Source: CAVVDY01 sp963815775
GTDB taxonomy: Bacteria > Acidobacteriota > Terriglobia > Terriglobales > Acidobacteriaceae
Length of the DNA: 64,000 nucleotides
Assembly (NCBI GenBank): GCA_963815775.1
Contig: CAWFIB010000028.1
Span: forward strand, 124,001-188,000
Direction: 5' to 3'
Shown here: one piece after another, positions 24,164-34,015 of the stretch
Layout: each line of letters opens with the position of its first letter
Position numbering within the stretch: position 1 is the first letter of the stretch
The notes under the pieces: generated by a model
What the model was told of the DNA's origin: nothing
What the model saw: the letters and a program-made list of their open reading frames with translations, nothing else
Database searches by the model: none
Made by a program: the position numbers and the translations under genes

Positions 24164-25684
24164 ATGCCGGCCTCTCGCTCAAAAAAAATTCAAGAGCTGA
24201 CGAGATCATCAAAAACCAATGGCGACTTGCAGGAGCATACAGCACAACTGGAGTCCCTGTTCGCCAACGCCCCGGCCGGCCTGGGCTTTCTGGACCGCGA
24301 GCACCGCTATCTTCGGCTCAACGAGAAGCTCGCCGAGATCAATGGTGTTCCGGTAAATGCGCACATTGGACGCCGGGTCTCGGAGGTCCTGCCGGCCAGC
24401 GCCCACCTTCTGGACCCGATCCTCGAAGAAGTATTTCGCACCGGCCGCCCGATTATGCGCGAAGTAGCGGGCGAAACTCCAAAAGAGCCGGGCGTGACGC
24501 GGCACTGGCTGACCGGCTTCTTTCCCGTCTTCAGCGGCGACCTGGAGCCCAGCGCAGTAGGCGCTTACGTTATTGAGGTCACCGACCGCATTCGCGCCGA
24601 AGATGCGCTACGGCACAGCGAGGCCCGCTTTCGCGCCTTCGTCAATGCAAGTTCCGATGTCGTTTACCGCATGAACGCCGACTGGAGCGAGCTGCGCCAA
24701 CTCGAGGGCCGGGGCCGCATCTCCGATGCCGCGACCCCCAGGCGCGACTGGCTCCGCGAGTACATTCACCCTGATGACCGCAAGCCGATGCTGAGAGCGA
24801 TTGCCCGCGCCGTCCGCACTCGAAGCATGCTTGAGCTGGAGCATCGCGTGCGCCTCCTGGACGGCAACATGGGATGGGTGCTGTCGCGCGCCGTCCCGAT
24901 TTTTGACTGGGATGGAGCAGTCCTGGAATGGTTTGGCACTGCCAGCGATATCACGGCGCACAAAAAAGCCGAGGAGGCCCTGATTCGCAGCGAAAAGCTG
25001 GCTTCCGTTGGGCGCCTGGCTTCTGCCATCGCTCACGAAATCAATAATCCGCTCGCTGCGGTGATGAATCTTCTCTTCCTGGCGCAGAACAATCCCGACT
25101 GTCCTGCCTCTGTGCGGCAGGACCTGAGCAAAGCTGAGTCCGAGCTAAAGCGGGTCTCTCACATCACCCGCCAGGTCCTCGGCTTCTATCGCGACTCCTC
25201 GCGCCCCAGCCTGGTTTCGCTCTCCGCGATTCTCGACGAGGCGCTATGCCTGTTTGAAGCCAGGATCATCACCAGGGGCATTATGGTCGAAAAACAGTAC
25301 CTCGAAGACATCCGCATCAACGCTGTGGCTGGAGATCTGCGCCAGGTATTCGCCAACCTGATTTCCAATGGACTGGATGCGCTTGCCGACCGCGGCACCC
25401 TGGCGCTGCGCATCGCCGAATGTTCTTCGCGTGGCAAACCAGTCGCGCGCATCACCATTGCGGACAACGGCAGTGGCATCGATCCCTTGGCTTTGCCTCA
25501 CATCTTCGAAGCGCTATTCACCACCAAGGAATCGATCGGCACCGGTCTCGGACTCTGGGTGAGCAAGCAGTTGCTTGAGAAACATGGCGGCTCCATCCGC
25601 TTCCGCACCAGCACCGGCCCCTACCGTCGGGGAACCACGTTCGTGATCGATCTGCCGGCCGCTTCTGTTGACTTGCCTTCCTGA
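24164..25684 (+). CDS. PAS-domain sensor histidine kinase
   Basis: 506 residues without membrane segments. PAS1 is about 25-140 ('LESLFANAPAGLGFLDREHR'). PAS2 is about 150-265 (ending 'LEWFGTASDITAHKKAEEAL'). The HisKA phosphorylation site is H291 in 'LASAIAHEINNPLAAVMN'. The ATPase N box is 'VFANLISNGLDAL', with G boxes 'DNGSGI' and 'GTGLGLWV'. It is a soluble sensor with no adjacent response regulator (orphan). An extended -10 lies just upstream. Confidence 0.92.
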   Translation: MPASRSKKIQELTRSSKTNGDLQEHTAQLESLFANAPAGLGFLDREHRYLRLNEKLAEINGVPVNAHIGRRVSEVLPASAHLLDPILEEVFRTGRPIMREVAGETPKEPGVTRHWLTGFFPVFSGDLEPSAVGAYVIEVTDRIRAEDALRHSEARFRAFVNASSDVVYRMNADWSELRQLEGRGRISDAATPRRDWLREYIHPDDRKPMLRAIARAVRTRSMLELEHRVRLLDGNMGWVLSRAVPIFDWDGAVLEWFGTASDITAHKKAEEALIRSEKLASVGRLASAIAHEINNPLAAVMNLLFLAQNNPDCPASVRQDLSKAESELKRVSHITRQVLGFYRDSSRPSLVSLSAILDEALCLFEARIITRGIMVEKQYLEDIRINAVAGDLRQVFANLISNGLDALADRGTLALRIAECSSRGKPVARITIADNGSGIDPLALPHIFEALFTTKESIGTGLGLWVSKQLLEKHGGSIRFRTSTGPYRRGTTFVIDLPAASVDLPS

Positions 25685-25851
25685 CGGGCATACGATTCTG
25701 CACCAAAGGGTAGAGGGGAAAGGAACGCTTTCCCCATGACGGAGCACGTTGCCCATCACCAGTTCTCCTGCCTCCCAAGCGTTATGCGGAGGCGGGTTCC
25801 CTCAGGCCATTCTCTTATCTTCAATCCCGCGCCCCCTTTCCGGAGGCACCC

Positions 25852-27621
25852 GTGACAGAAGCCGTCCATGGTTTCGCATCTCCCGAGCACTTGACCGAGC
25901 GGCTGACGAAGCTGGAACAACGAGTCGCCGCCCTGGAGGCGCTCAGGAATGTCGGCCCACCCACCGCCGCTGCTATGCTGCCCGTTTCGAAGCCGCACAA
26001 GTCTCCAGCCGCCGGGAAAGATACCTCTTCCGCAGAGCGTCCCGCCGGGGCCATCCCTGTTCTGGGCAAAGCGGTGCTCGCCATGGCCGGCGCTTACTTA
26101 TTGCGCGCCGTCGCGGAGTCGAGCCTGATGCCCAGGACGCTCGTGCTGGTGGTTGCAATCCTCTATGCGTACGGGTGGCTGGCATGGGCCGCACGAATCT
26201 CGAGCCAACGCTTCGCGAGCGCGGCCTACGCGATAACCTCGGCGCTGATCCTCTCGCCCCTGCTCTGGGAATCGACAGTCCGCTTCCAGGCTCTGTCCCC
26301 GGCTATGGCGGGTGCGATGCTCGCAGCCTTCGTTGTTCTGAGCTTCGTGATCTCTTGGCGTAGCAATCTGCAATTGATTCCCTGGATTGCGACCCTGATG
26401 GCAGTGGTAACTGCTCTGGCCCTGATCGTCGAAACCCGCGACTTTGTCCCCCTCACTGCGGCCCTGCTGTTTGTCGCTTTGGCTGCCGAGTTGGCGGCCT
26501 GCCTGGGGCGGCAGTTCAATGCACGCATGGGGGCGGCTGTCGCCAGCGACTTCGCCATGGCCTTGCTGCTGCTTATGATCGTTTCTCCCGAGGGTATTGG
26601 CCAGGGCTTGCAGCCCGCCCGCCCTTCTGCAGTGATCGCTTTGTCCGCCACGCTGCTCGCCATCTACGGAGGCAGCAGCGGAATTCGAATTCTGGGCCGG
26701 CGGCAACGGATCACCGTCTTCGAAATCGTGCAGAGCGTTCTGGCATTCGTTATTTCCGCGGTGGGAGTCGTAGTCGCAACCCAAGGCTCGGCGGCTCCTA
26801 TGTTGGGAATTGTTTATCTGGTCCTGGCCCTGGTTTGCTATTGGGGAACACTCTCGCGCTTTCTCGACCAGCAGTACAGCCGCAACCGCCGCGTATTCGC
26901 GAATTGGGCCGGAGCACTGCTGATCGCGGGCAGTTTCCTGCTTTGGCCCGTCAGCTTCGCCATCGCCTTTCTCTCTCTCGGCGCGATCGTCTCCGCCGTC
27001 TGCTACGCACGCAGCGGGAAGATCAGCCTCGGCCTGCATGCCTCCGTGTTTCTCCTCGCGGCCGCCGCCGCTTCACCCTTGCCGGCTTACTTGCTGAAGG
27101 CGTTGGCGTCTGCCGTTCCCGGCGCGCCATCCTGGACAGTCTGGACCGTCGTTGCATCCTCCGCTCTCTGCTATGTCATCGGATCGCGCAGGCTGGAGGA
27201 GAAGCGCAGCCGCCGCACGCTTTGGCTGGTTCCCGCTCTTCTCTTCAGCTTCACGGCGGCGGCCCTCCTCGATGTGGCTATCGTCCGGCTCGCTTACGGG
27301 CATCTGGAGCTTAGCCCGTCCCGGCTCTCTGTGGTCCGCACCATCGTGAACTGCGCGCTTGCTCTTGGCCTCGGTTCTCTCAGCTGCCTGAGCTTCCAAA
27401 GAGTGGAACTGCGCTGGGTGGCATACATCGCCCTCGCCTTTGGCACACTGAAGCTGCTGCTTGAAGACCTGCGCTTCGGCAACCCCGCGTCTCTCGTGCT
27501 CTCGCTCCTCTTCTACGGATTGGTGCTGATCCTGCTGCCGCGCATGACGCGACGTAGAGAAACCGACGCCGAGGCCGCCGATCAATCAGAAGAGCCCACG
27601 CCGGTAGAAGCGGGCAAGTGA
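25852..27621 (+). CDS. multi-spanning membrane protein with N-terminal coiled coil
   Basis: 589 residues from a GTG. A short coiled coil (residues about 12-30, 'LTERLTKLEQRVAALEALR') and a Pro/Ala linker are followed by about 13-15 hydrophobic helices to the end. The architecture resembles DUF2339-type membrane proteins, but I see no diagnostic motif. The function is unknown. Confidence 0.6.
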   Translation: MTEAVHGFASPEHLTERLTKLEQRVAALEALRNVGPPTAAAMLPVSKPHKSPAAGKDTSSAERPAGAIPVLGKAVLAMAGAYLLRAVAESSLMPRTLVLVVAILYAYGWLAWAARISSQRFASAAYAITSALILSPLLWESTVRFQALSPAMAGAMLAAFVVLSFVISWRSNLQLIPWIATLMAVVTALALIVETRDFVPLTAALLFVALAAELAACLGRQFNARMGAAVASDFAMALLLLMIVSPEGIGQGLQPARPSAVIALSATLLAIYGGSSGIRILGRRQRITVFEIVQSVLAFVISAVGVVVATQGSAAPMLGIVYLVLALVCYWGTLSRFLDQQYSRNRRVFANWAGALLIAGSFLLWPVSFAIAFLSLGAIVSAVCYARSGKISLGLHASVFLLAAAAASPLPAYLLKALASAVPGAPSWTVWTVVASSALCYVIGSRRLEEKRSRRTLWLVPALLFSFTAAALLDVAIVRLAYGHLELSPSRLSVVRTIVNCALALGLGSLSCLSFQRVELRWVAYIALAFGTLKLLLEDLRFGNPASLVLSLLFYGLVLILLPRMTRRRETDAEAADQSEEPTPVEAGK

Positions 27622-27691
27622 GGTTGCGGAGGATGTCGAACCGCCACTCTGAATGGGAAGGTCAGTCCATCTAGGGCGGATTGGCCTTCTC

Positions 27692-29140
27692 TTACCCCGC
27701 CATCCTCCTCTTCCTCACCCAATACAATCCCCCTCCCACGCCGACCAGCACCGCGCTCAGCGCTACGACCTTCACCACAGCCAGTGCCTTGTTGGGTTCA
27801 CTTGCACCCGGAATCACCGATCCCAGGATCACCAACACCGTAGCGGTAAATCCAAGAATCGCGATCCCCGTCGCTACTGGCTTGCCACCGGGAATGCGAA
27901 CCACACCGGGCTCCACAGGCTCGCGCTGCAGGCGAATCAACGCCGCGAACATGAATAGGTAAGGAATGAAGGTGGCGATGACCGTGGTGCTTATCAGTAT
28001 TTGGTAAGCCCCACGAATGCTGCTGCCCGCCTGGCCCATGACAACGAACAGCACACAGCACAGCGCCTGCACGATGAGCGCGACGTAAGGCGTGCCCCAC
28101 CGTGGATGCACCCGCGCAAACGCCGGTGGCAGATAGCGGTCTATGCCGACAACGAACGGCAGGCGTGCCAGCGCCGCCAGATAAGCTCCGACCGCGCCCA
28201 GGTTTGCCAAACAGATGAGCAGAGCTACCGCCGGGCCCAGCCCGCGCCATCCCACGCGTGCGGCGCTGCCGGAGATCGCCTGCATCAATCCTTCCAGGCT
28301 ATTGAGCTGTCCGGGTGGTACCACAACCAGGATCGCGATTGTCCCCAGGACGTATCCGGCCACCACCAGAAACCCGGCGATGATCAGCGCGCGTGGTATG
28401 TCACGCCGCGGGCGCTTGATCTCGCTGCCCATGAACGATGCCGCCTCCGCTCCCGAGAACGCCGAAAGCATGGTTGCCCAGATGCCGAAATTGGCGACGG
28501 TCAACGTAGGCTTGAAGGATTCCATCCGGAAGCTGGTTGCCGGGCCGAATCTCCACCACGCCATCAACCCAATGCCCAGGAGCAGTGCCACCGGGATCCA
28601 GGTACCGATCGCGCCCAGATTGTTGAGCCACTTCCCGACGTTCAGCCCGACAAGGTTTACCACCAGCGCCAGCGCCAGCCCGACAACCGAAAAAACAATG
28701 AAGAAGAATGCGCTGCTTTCCAGACCATGCCAACGATTGCCGCCGACGTACAGCGCATTGCTCGCCGCAAAATACAGCAGCACCGGGAAGTACGGCAGAT
28801 TGCTGCTCCAGTACACCCAGCCGGTGAGAAAGCCGGCAAAGTCGCCGAAGGCACGCTTGCTCCACACATACATGCCGCCCTCTTGTGGATAGCGGGACGA
28901 CAACTCCATCACGCACAGTGCCAGCGGAAGAAAGATAACCACAACCCCCAGCAGCCAGATGACGATGGTACTGGGCCCGGCCGCAGCCGCCAGCGGCAGC
29001 CAGCGCAGGCTCAAGGTAACGACCACATAGAAGAGCACCAGATCGCGCAGCCCCAGCGCTCGGCGCGGGTGCGGCTCAGTTTGGGATTCACTACCCGCAG
29101 GCGCGATGGTACCGGGGCCCTCGTACTGGTTGGTTGTCAT
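27692..29140 (-). CDS. APC-superfamily amino acid permease
   Basis: 482 residues, about 12 transmembrane helices. Family features: 'GLRDLVLFYVVVTLSLRWLP' start, 'ELSSRYPQEGGMYVWSKRAF' (conserved APC loop), 'AFSGAEAASFMGSEIKRPRR' and 'LARLPFVVGIDRYLPPAFAR'. A substrate such as an amino acid or polyamine is likely. It is divergent from the peroxidase gene across an 89-bp shared promoter region. Confidence 0.9.
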   Translation of the reverse strand: MTTNQYEGPGTIAPAGSESQTEPHPRRALGLRDLVLFYVVVTLSLRWLPLAAAAGPSTIVIWLLGVVVIFLPLALCVMELSSRYPQEGGMYVWSKRAFGDFAGFLTGWVYWSSNLPYFPVLLYFAASNALYVGGNRWHGLESSAFFFIVFSVVGLALALVVNLVGLNVGKWLNNLGAIGTWIPVALLLGIGLMAWWRFGPATSFRMESFKPTLTVANFGIWATMLSAFSGAEAASFMGSEIKRPRRDIPRALIIAGFLVVAGYVLGTIAILVVVPPGQLNSLEGLMQAISGSAARVGWRGLGPAVALLICLANLGAVGAYLAALARLPFVVGIDRYLPPAFARVHPRWGTPYVALIVQALCCVLFVVMGQAGSSIRGAYQILISTTVIATFIPYLFMFAALIRLQREPVEPGVVRIPGGKPVATGIAILGFTATVLVILGSVIPGASEPNKALAVVKVVALSAVLVGVGGGLYWVRKRRMAG

Positions 29141-29159
29141 CGACGGTAGCTTCGTACCA

Positions 29160-29188
29160 TTTGCAAACGCATTTCCGCACTTTGCAAA
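29160..29188. promoter_or_regulatory. pair of TTTGCAAA palindromes (putative operator)
   Basis: Identical 8-bp palindromes TTTGCAAA at 29160-29167 and 29181-29188, 21 bp apart (two helical turns, same DNA face). They sit in the divergent promoter region between the permease and the peroxidase. Likely sites for a dimeric regulator that is not encoded nearby. Confidence 0.4.
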
Positions 29189-29192
29189 ATCG

Positions 29193-29221
29193 TTGACTTT
29201 GGAATTGATTAGGTCAATGAT
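29193..29221 (+). promoter_or_regulatory. putative sigma-70 promoter for the peroxidase
   Basis: TTGACT (29193-29198), 17-bp spacer, AATGAT (29216-29221). Transcription would start about 29228, nearly at the ATG (29230), implying a leaderless or very short-leader mRNA. No Shine-Dalgarno sequence is visible. Confidence 0.35.
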
Positions 29222-29229
29222 GATGCCCC

Positions 29230-32071
29230 ATGACGCGCTTCCTGTCAGTACTTTTCACGGCCCTCGCCGTCTTTGCGCTGTCGGGTGCGATGCTGGCGGA
29301 CGATCAGCTCAGTCCCAAACGCGAAGAAGCGGCCGAACTCGCCGCCTGCGCGCAGTCCGTTGCCGGCGGATTCCTGAAGATTCCTGACAACCGCGACCAG
29401 CGATTTCTGGGCAAGGTCACGATACCCACGGCCCGTTGTCGCGGAGGCCAGAAAGCCGTGCAGTTCCGCTCCACGCCTTGGGTCGACTGGTCGAACTACT
29501 GGGGAACGGGAGACACTTCGTCGCTGCCGGTCGGCTTCCTCTCGGTCTCGGGCCCGAAGCTGCGTGGAGTTGCGGGAGCACTGCTCGATCTCGAATACCA
29601 GCGCATCGAGCTGATCAAATTTAATCTCTTCGACAATTCGGGAACCTATCAAGCCTACGTGATGGGCCGCGGCGACGTCGGAGGCCCGGCGATTAAGGTG
29701 TGGCCGGAGCTGCGCCTCCCGGCCAGCAATCCTAACTATCAGGCCGTCGGCGGAGCCGGGCCGCAGGTATGTAGCGGCTCGCTGATTCGCGCTCGCACCC
29801 TCACCGGCATCTGCAACGACATTCGCAACCCGCTCATGGGCTCCACGGGCATGCCCTTCGGCCGCAACGTGGAATTGGAGACCACCTTCCCCGACCTCGA
29901 GCAGACCACGCTCACCAAGAATCGCCACGGCGGTCGCATCGGCCTGCTCACGCCCGACCCGCAGGTGATCAGCCGGGTGCTCTTCACTCGCGCGCAGTCC
30001 GAATCCCGCAGCCTGTAACCAGGGCTTCGGCCTCCCGGGCAACTCCGTCGATGCCAACTGTGACTACCTGAAGGCGCCGTTCTTCAACGTGCTCGCCGCT
30101 TATTGGATCCAGTTCATGACCCACGACTGGTTCTCGCACATGGACGAAGGCCACAACGCTCCCGGTACCAGCATGGATGTCGGTTGCAAGACCCAGCTGG
30201 TCGGTGGCGTGCAAAAACCGCTCACACCGGAGCGGATTCAGCAGCTCGGCTGCCGCCCTGGCGATCAAGTCGACAAGACCTATGTGCTCGCCGACTCTGC
30301 GCCCGACAAATTCACTGCAAACGGCAAGACCTACCTGACGCGTGCGCCCAAGATTTTCGCGAACAACAATACCGCGTGGTGGGACGCCTCGCAGCTTTAC
30401 GGCTTCGACGAAACCTCGGTAAAGCGCGTCAAGCGCGACCCCAACGATCCCGCAAAGATGGAGCTCGATCCTGTTGCCGGCATGCCCGGCCCGGGATATC
30501 TTCCGTTGTTGAAATCAGCCGATGCCACCCAGCCGCAGTGGGTCGGCCAGGAGTCCGCCGCCTTTGCTGACAACTGGTCCATCGGGCTCAGCTTCTATCA
30601 CAATCTCTTCGCCCGCGAGCACAATACCTTCGTTGACGAATTTCGCCGGCAGGCAGCGCAGACTCCCAACGCCGACAGCGGACTGCGCAGTCCCTCCGAC
30701 CCCAAGCGCGTGATTGCTTATAAGGATGTCAGCTCAGAGGAGCTGTTCAATGTCGCGCGCCTGGTGGTGGCCGCTGAGATCGCCAAGATCCACACCATCG
30801 AGTGGACGCCGCAATTGCTCTACGACGAGCCGCTCTATAAGGGCATGAATGCCAACTGGAACGGCTTGGTCGGCACCGGCGATCCCGACGCAACCAAAGC
30901 CCTGTCCGACGTTGTGGTACATGGCTTCGGGACCTCCACCAGCGCCAAGAAAGCTACGCAGTGGTACTCCGTCTTCGCCTCCGGCCCCGGCATCTTTGGC
31001 CTGGGCAGCACGGTTCCCCACTACGACATCACCAATCCCGACGACGTAAACGGCGGCGTCAACCACTTCGGCTCGCCCTTCAACTTCCCCGAGGAATTTG
31101 TCACCGTCTACCGCTTGCATCCCCTGGTGCCCGATCTCATCGAGTACCGCGAGGTGAAGGACCCCAACAAGATCGTGGAAAAGGTCGCGGTGATCGAGAC
31201 CTTTGAAAATAAGGCCACCGACGCCATGCACACCGGCGGCCTGGCCAACTGGGGCCTTAGCATGGGACGCCAGCGTCTTGGGCTGCTGACCTTGCACAAC
31301 GACCCGCAGTTCCTGCAGAACATCAAACTGCCGCGCCTCGATACGCCCACCGGGCAACTGGATATCGCTGCCCTCGATCTCATTCGCGACCGCGAGCATG
31401 GCGTGCCGCGGTTCAACGAATTTCGCCGCCAGTACGGCCTGCGCCAGATGACCAGCTACGACGACTTCGCCGATCAGCGCCTGCCCGCCGATTCCCCTGA
31501 GCATAAGCAGCAGATGGAGACGGTTGCACAGTTGCGCGAAATCTATGGCACGCACGTCTGCGACGCCTCGAAGATCATCACCGACTCGCAGCTCAATCCT
31601 GATGGCACGCCCATCAACGACTGTCTCGGCCACCCCAACGGCTCGGTCGTCGACAATATCGAAGACGTGGACACCATCGTCGGCTGGCTCGCCGAATACA
31701 CTCGTCCGCATGGCTTCGCCATCTCCGAGACACAGTTTGTTGTCTTCATCCTGAACGCCTCGCGCCGCCTGTTCAGCGACCGCTTCTTCACCTCCAGCTT
31801 CCGCCCGGAGTTCTACTCTAACTTCGGCGTGAACTGGGTCAATCACAACGGTCCCGGCCCGGTGATGATGGAAATCGGCAAGCCCAACGGCCATGCACAG
31901 CCGGTGTCGCCGCTGAAACGCGTGCTGATGCGCAACATTCCTGAGCTCACGCCCGAGCTGCAGCATGTGGTCAACGCCTTCGATCCCTGGGGACGCGATC
32001 GCGGCCAGTATTACTCGCTCGAATGGATACCGCGGCCGGATGCGGCGTCGGACCCGGCGTTCAAGCAATAA
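29230..32071 (+). pseudogene. animal-type heme peroxidase, split by one frameshift
   Basis: An exported peroxidase of the animal heme peroxidase superfamily. The first frame (29230-30018, with a signal peptide) stops after 'VLFTRAQSESRSL'. A +1 shift at about 29988-30003 continues without loss as 'NPAACNQGFGLPGNSVDANC' and joins the second frame, open to 32071. The distal His is in 'WIQFMTHDWF' and the proximal His is probably in 'AAEIAKIHTIEW'. The rejoined protein is about 946 residues. The shift lies beside a CGCGCG run. It ends 6 bp before the Rieske gene. Confidence 0.82.
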
Positions 32072-32077
32072 TGGGGC

Positions 32078-33181
32078 ATGGATTCCCCGCTGGCCGACAT
32101 TCTCGCGTTGTACGACGATCAGGCTTCGCTTGATCGGGCGTACACCATTCCGGCATCGTGGTATACGGACATCCGCATTGCGCAGCTTGAGCGCGAGCAC
32201 GTCTTCGGCCGCACCTGGCAGGTGGTCGCACCCGCCGATCAGGTCAAAAGCGCCGGGCAGTTCGTGACCGCGACCCTCGCCGGCGAGCCGCTGCTCATCG
32301 TGCGCAGCAACGACGGCCAACTACGCGCTTTCTACAACGTCTGCCGCCATCACGCTGCGGCGGTTGCTACGGACGATCAAGGCACCGCGAACCTATTCCG
32401 CTGCCCCTATCATGGCTGGAGCTATGGCCTCGACGGCTCACTCAAGGGCACTCCCGAGTTCGAAGGTGTCGGCGGCTTCGATCGCTCGCAAAATGGCCTC
32501 GTTCCGCTGAAGGTCGAGACCTGGGAACAGTTTGTTTTCGTCAACCTCGATCCCAACGCCGCTCCTCTTGCAGACTTTCTGGCCGGCCTCGTTCAGCGCG
32601 TCATACCACTCAACTTGAGTTCGCTGCACTTCTTCGAGCGCCGCACCTACACCCTCAACTGCAACTGGAAGGTCTTCGTCGACAACTATCTCGACGGCGG
32701 TTATCATGTGCCGCATCTGCACAAAGGGCTGAACAGCGTTCTCGACTACCGCCAGTACACCATCGAGTGCGAGGACCGCTACTGCCTGCAGTCCAGCCCG
32801 ATGGTTGCTTCGAGCGAGGATGCGAAAGTCTCCGCTACTCGCACTGGCGAGCGCGCGTGGTACTTTTGGCAATATCCCAACTTCATGCTGAATCTCTATC
32901 GCGGATACATGGATACCAATCTCGTGCTTCCCGATGGCATTGATCGTTGCAAGGTGATCTTCGATTTCTATTTCGATGACGTGAGCGATTCGGCCGCCGA
33001 ACGCAACTGCCAGAGCATCGCCGTCGGCGAGGGCGTCAACGACGAAGACGTCGCCATCTGCGAGGCCGTGCAGCGCGGCCTGCACTCACGCGCCTATAAT
33101 GCCGGGCGTCTGTCCGTTCGCCGCGAGGCGGGCGAGCACCTGTTTCATCGGCTCGTGGCCGCGGATTTGAAGCAGGAATGA
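32078..33181 (+). CDS. Rieske non-heme iron oxygenase (alpha subunit type)
   Basis: 367 residues. The Rieske cluster ligands are C89-x-H91 ('YNVCRHHAAA') and C109-x2-H112 ('FRCPYHGWSYG'). The mononuclear iron site is in 'DNYLDGGYHVPHLH' (H209 and H214, with the bridging D205). It resembles choline/glycine-betaine monooxygenase-like ring-hydroxylating oxygenases. The first 7 bases after the peroxidase stop include GGGG, so the two were probably co-transcribed. No reductase gene is adjacent. Confidence 0.9.
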   Translation: MDSPLADILALYDDQASLDRAYTIPASWYTDIRIAQLEREHVFGRTWQVVAPADQVKSAGQFVTATLAGEPLLIVRSNDGQLRAFYNVCRHHAAAVATDDQGTANLFRCPYHGWSYGLDGSLKGTPEFEGVGGFDRSQNGLVPLKVETWEQFVFVNLDPNAAPLADFLAGLVQRVIPLNLSSLHFFERRTYTLNCNWKVFVDNYLDGGYHVPHLHKGLNSVLDYRQYTIECEDRYCLQSSPMVASSEDAKVSATRTGERAWYFWQYPNFMLNLYRGYMDTNLVLPDGIDRCKVIFDFYFDDVSDSAAERNCQSIAVGEGVNDEDVAICEAVQRGLHSRAYNAGRLSVRREAGEHLFHRLVAADLKQE

Positions 33182-33237
33182 TTACCAGCACCGTCTGGAT
33201 GCTCAAGCCATAGCCCGCAGGGTGGGACAATTCCTAC

Positions 33238-33285
33238 CGAGCCCAACGGGCGAAATTTGTTTCAGCCGTGGGCGTCAGCCCGCGG
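33238..33285. repeat. REP-like element, left copy
   Basis: A 48-bp unit containing two small hairpins (GCCCAACGGGC and CGTGGGCGTCAGCCCGCG). By hand alignment it matches the reverse complement of 33869-33916 at 41 of 48 positions, so the two copies form an inverted pair around the transposase gene. Confidence 0.7.
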
Positions 33286-33332
33286 TATCGGTCCAATTAA
33301 TGTGTTCCTGAGCCGCTTCAGCGGCGGCACCC

Positions 33333-33771
33333 TCATCCAAGAACATCCTCCGGATCGACGCTCGCTCCGGCCCGTCTCAACAAAGCCAGGTATTCGTCTT
33401 CAAATCGCCGCACTCGATGGTGCTCCGGCTGGCGAGCGATATAGGTCTTCACCTGTGCTATCTGCGAGGGGCTGGACGCTAACGCCTGCGTAGCCGTCTT
33501 GCCATGCAAATAGCCGGTTTTTGGCCCTGATGAAGCGCGATGAACTTGCCTTGATGTCTCGCATCACGTCCGACAGGTTTCGTCCCGCAGGGAGCGCGAG
33601 CAGTAGGTGAACGTGGTTATCCGTGCCGCCGATTGAGAGTAGATCAAAGTGGCAATTTCGCGCGATGCCGCGAATGTACGCCCAAACTGCCGCGGGATCA
33701 TGGATGGTTGCTCTCCGTCGCTTGGTGGCAAACACGCCGTGCAGGTAATTGAGGACATAGGAGCGAGCCAT
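33333..33771 (-). pseudogene. REP-associated Y1 transposase (RAYT, IS200-like), frameshifted
   Basis: Starts MARSYVLNYLHGVFATKRRR. The HUH motif is in 'GTDNHVHLLLALPAG', followed by 'LSDVMRDIKASSSRFI' and 'LFAWQDGYAG'. The frame then stops at 33400. Removing one C from the CCCC run (GGGG at 33468-33471 on the plus strand) restores 'SQIAQVKTYIARQPEHHRVR' and runs to a TGA at 33333. The catalytic tyrosine of Y1 transposases lies in the restored part ('VKTYIARQ'), so the uncorrected product would be inactive. It is flanked by inverted REPs, its expected substrates. Confidence 0.8.
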
Positions 33772-33868
33772 AGCCCGATTGGAGCAATTTGTTGGCTGGT
33801 GTTCTGTGACGCGCATCATCCTGGGTTGTGCCGCCGCTGGCGCGGCTCGGAACGATTCTTGATCAGCA

Positions 33869-33916
33869 CCGCGGGCTGACGCCCGCGGCTCACACAAATG
33901 TCGCCCTTCGGGCTGG
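33869..33916. repeat. REP-like element, right copy
   Basis: Contains a strong palindrome, CCGCGGGCTGACGCCCGCGG (33869-33888), and a second hairpin, CGCCCTTCGGGCTGG. It is inverted relative to the copy at 33238-33285. Confidence 0.7.
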
Positions 33917-34015
33917 CACGGCCTCCAAGATTGTTTCGTTTTTGGAGCTGCTTCTTTCGCTGAATCGCGCCCCGAGGCTGCCCTCGTCGACATCCATCCT
34001 TTACACTGTTGTGCC

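Noticed and set aside
30734..32320. Long open frame on the minus strand opposite the peroxidase
   Set aside because: It is the mirror of a high-GC gene. It has no ribosome site and its translated sequence is low-complexity Val/Gly/Arg/Asp with no recognisable domain. The same applies to long mirror frames opposite acnA, clpC and the dehydrogenase.
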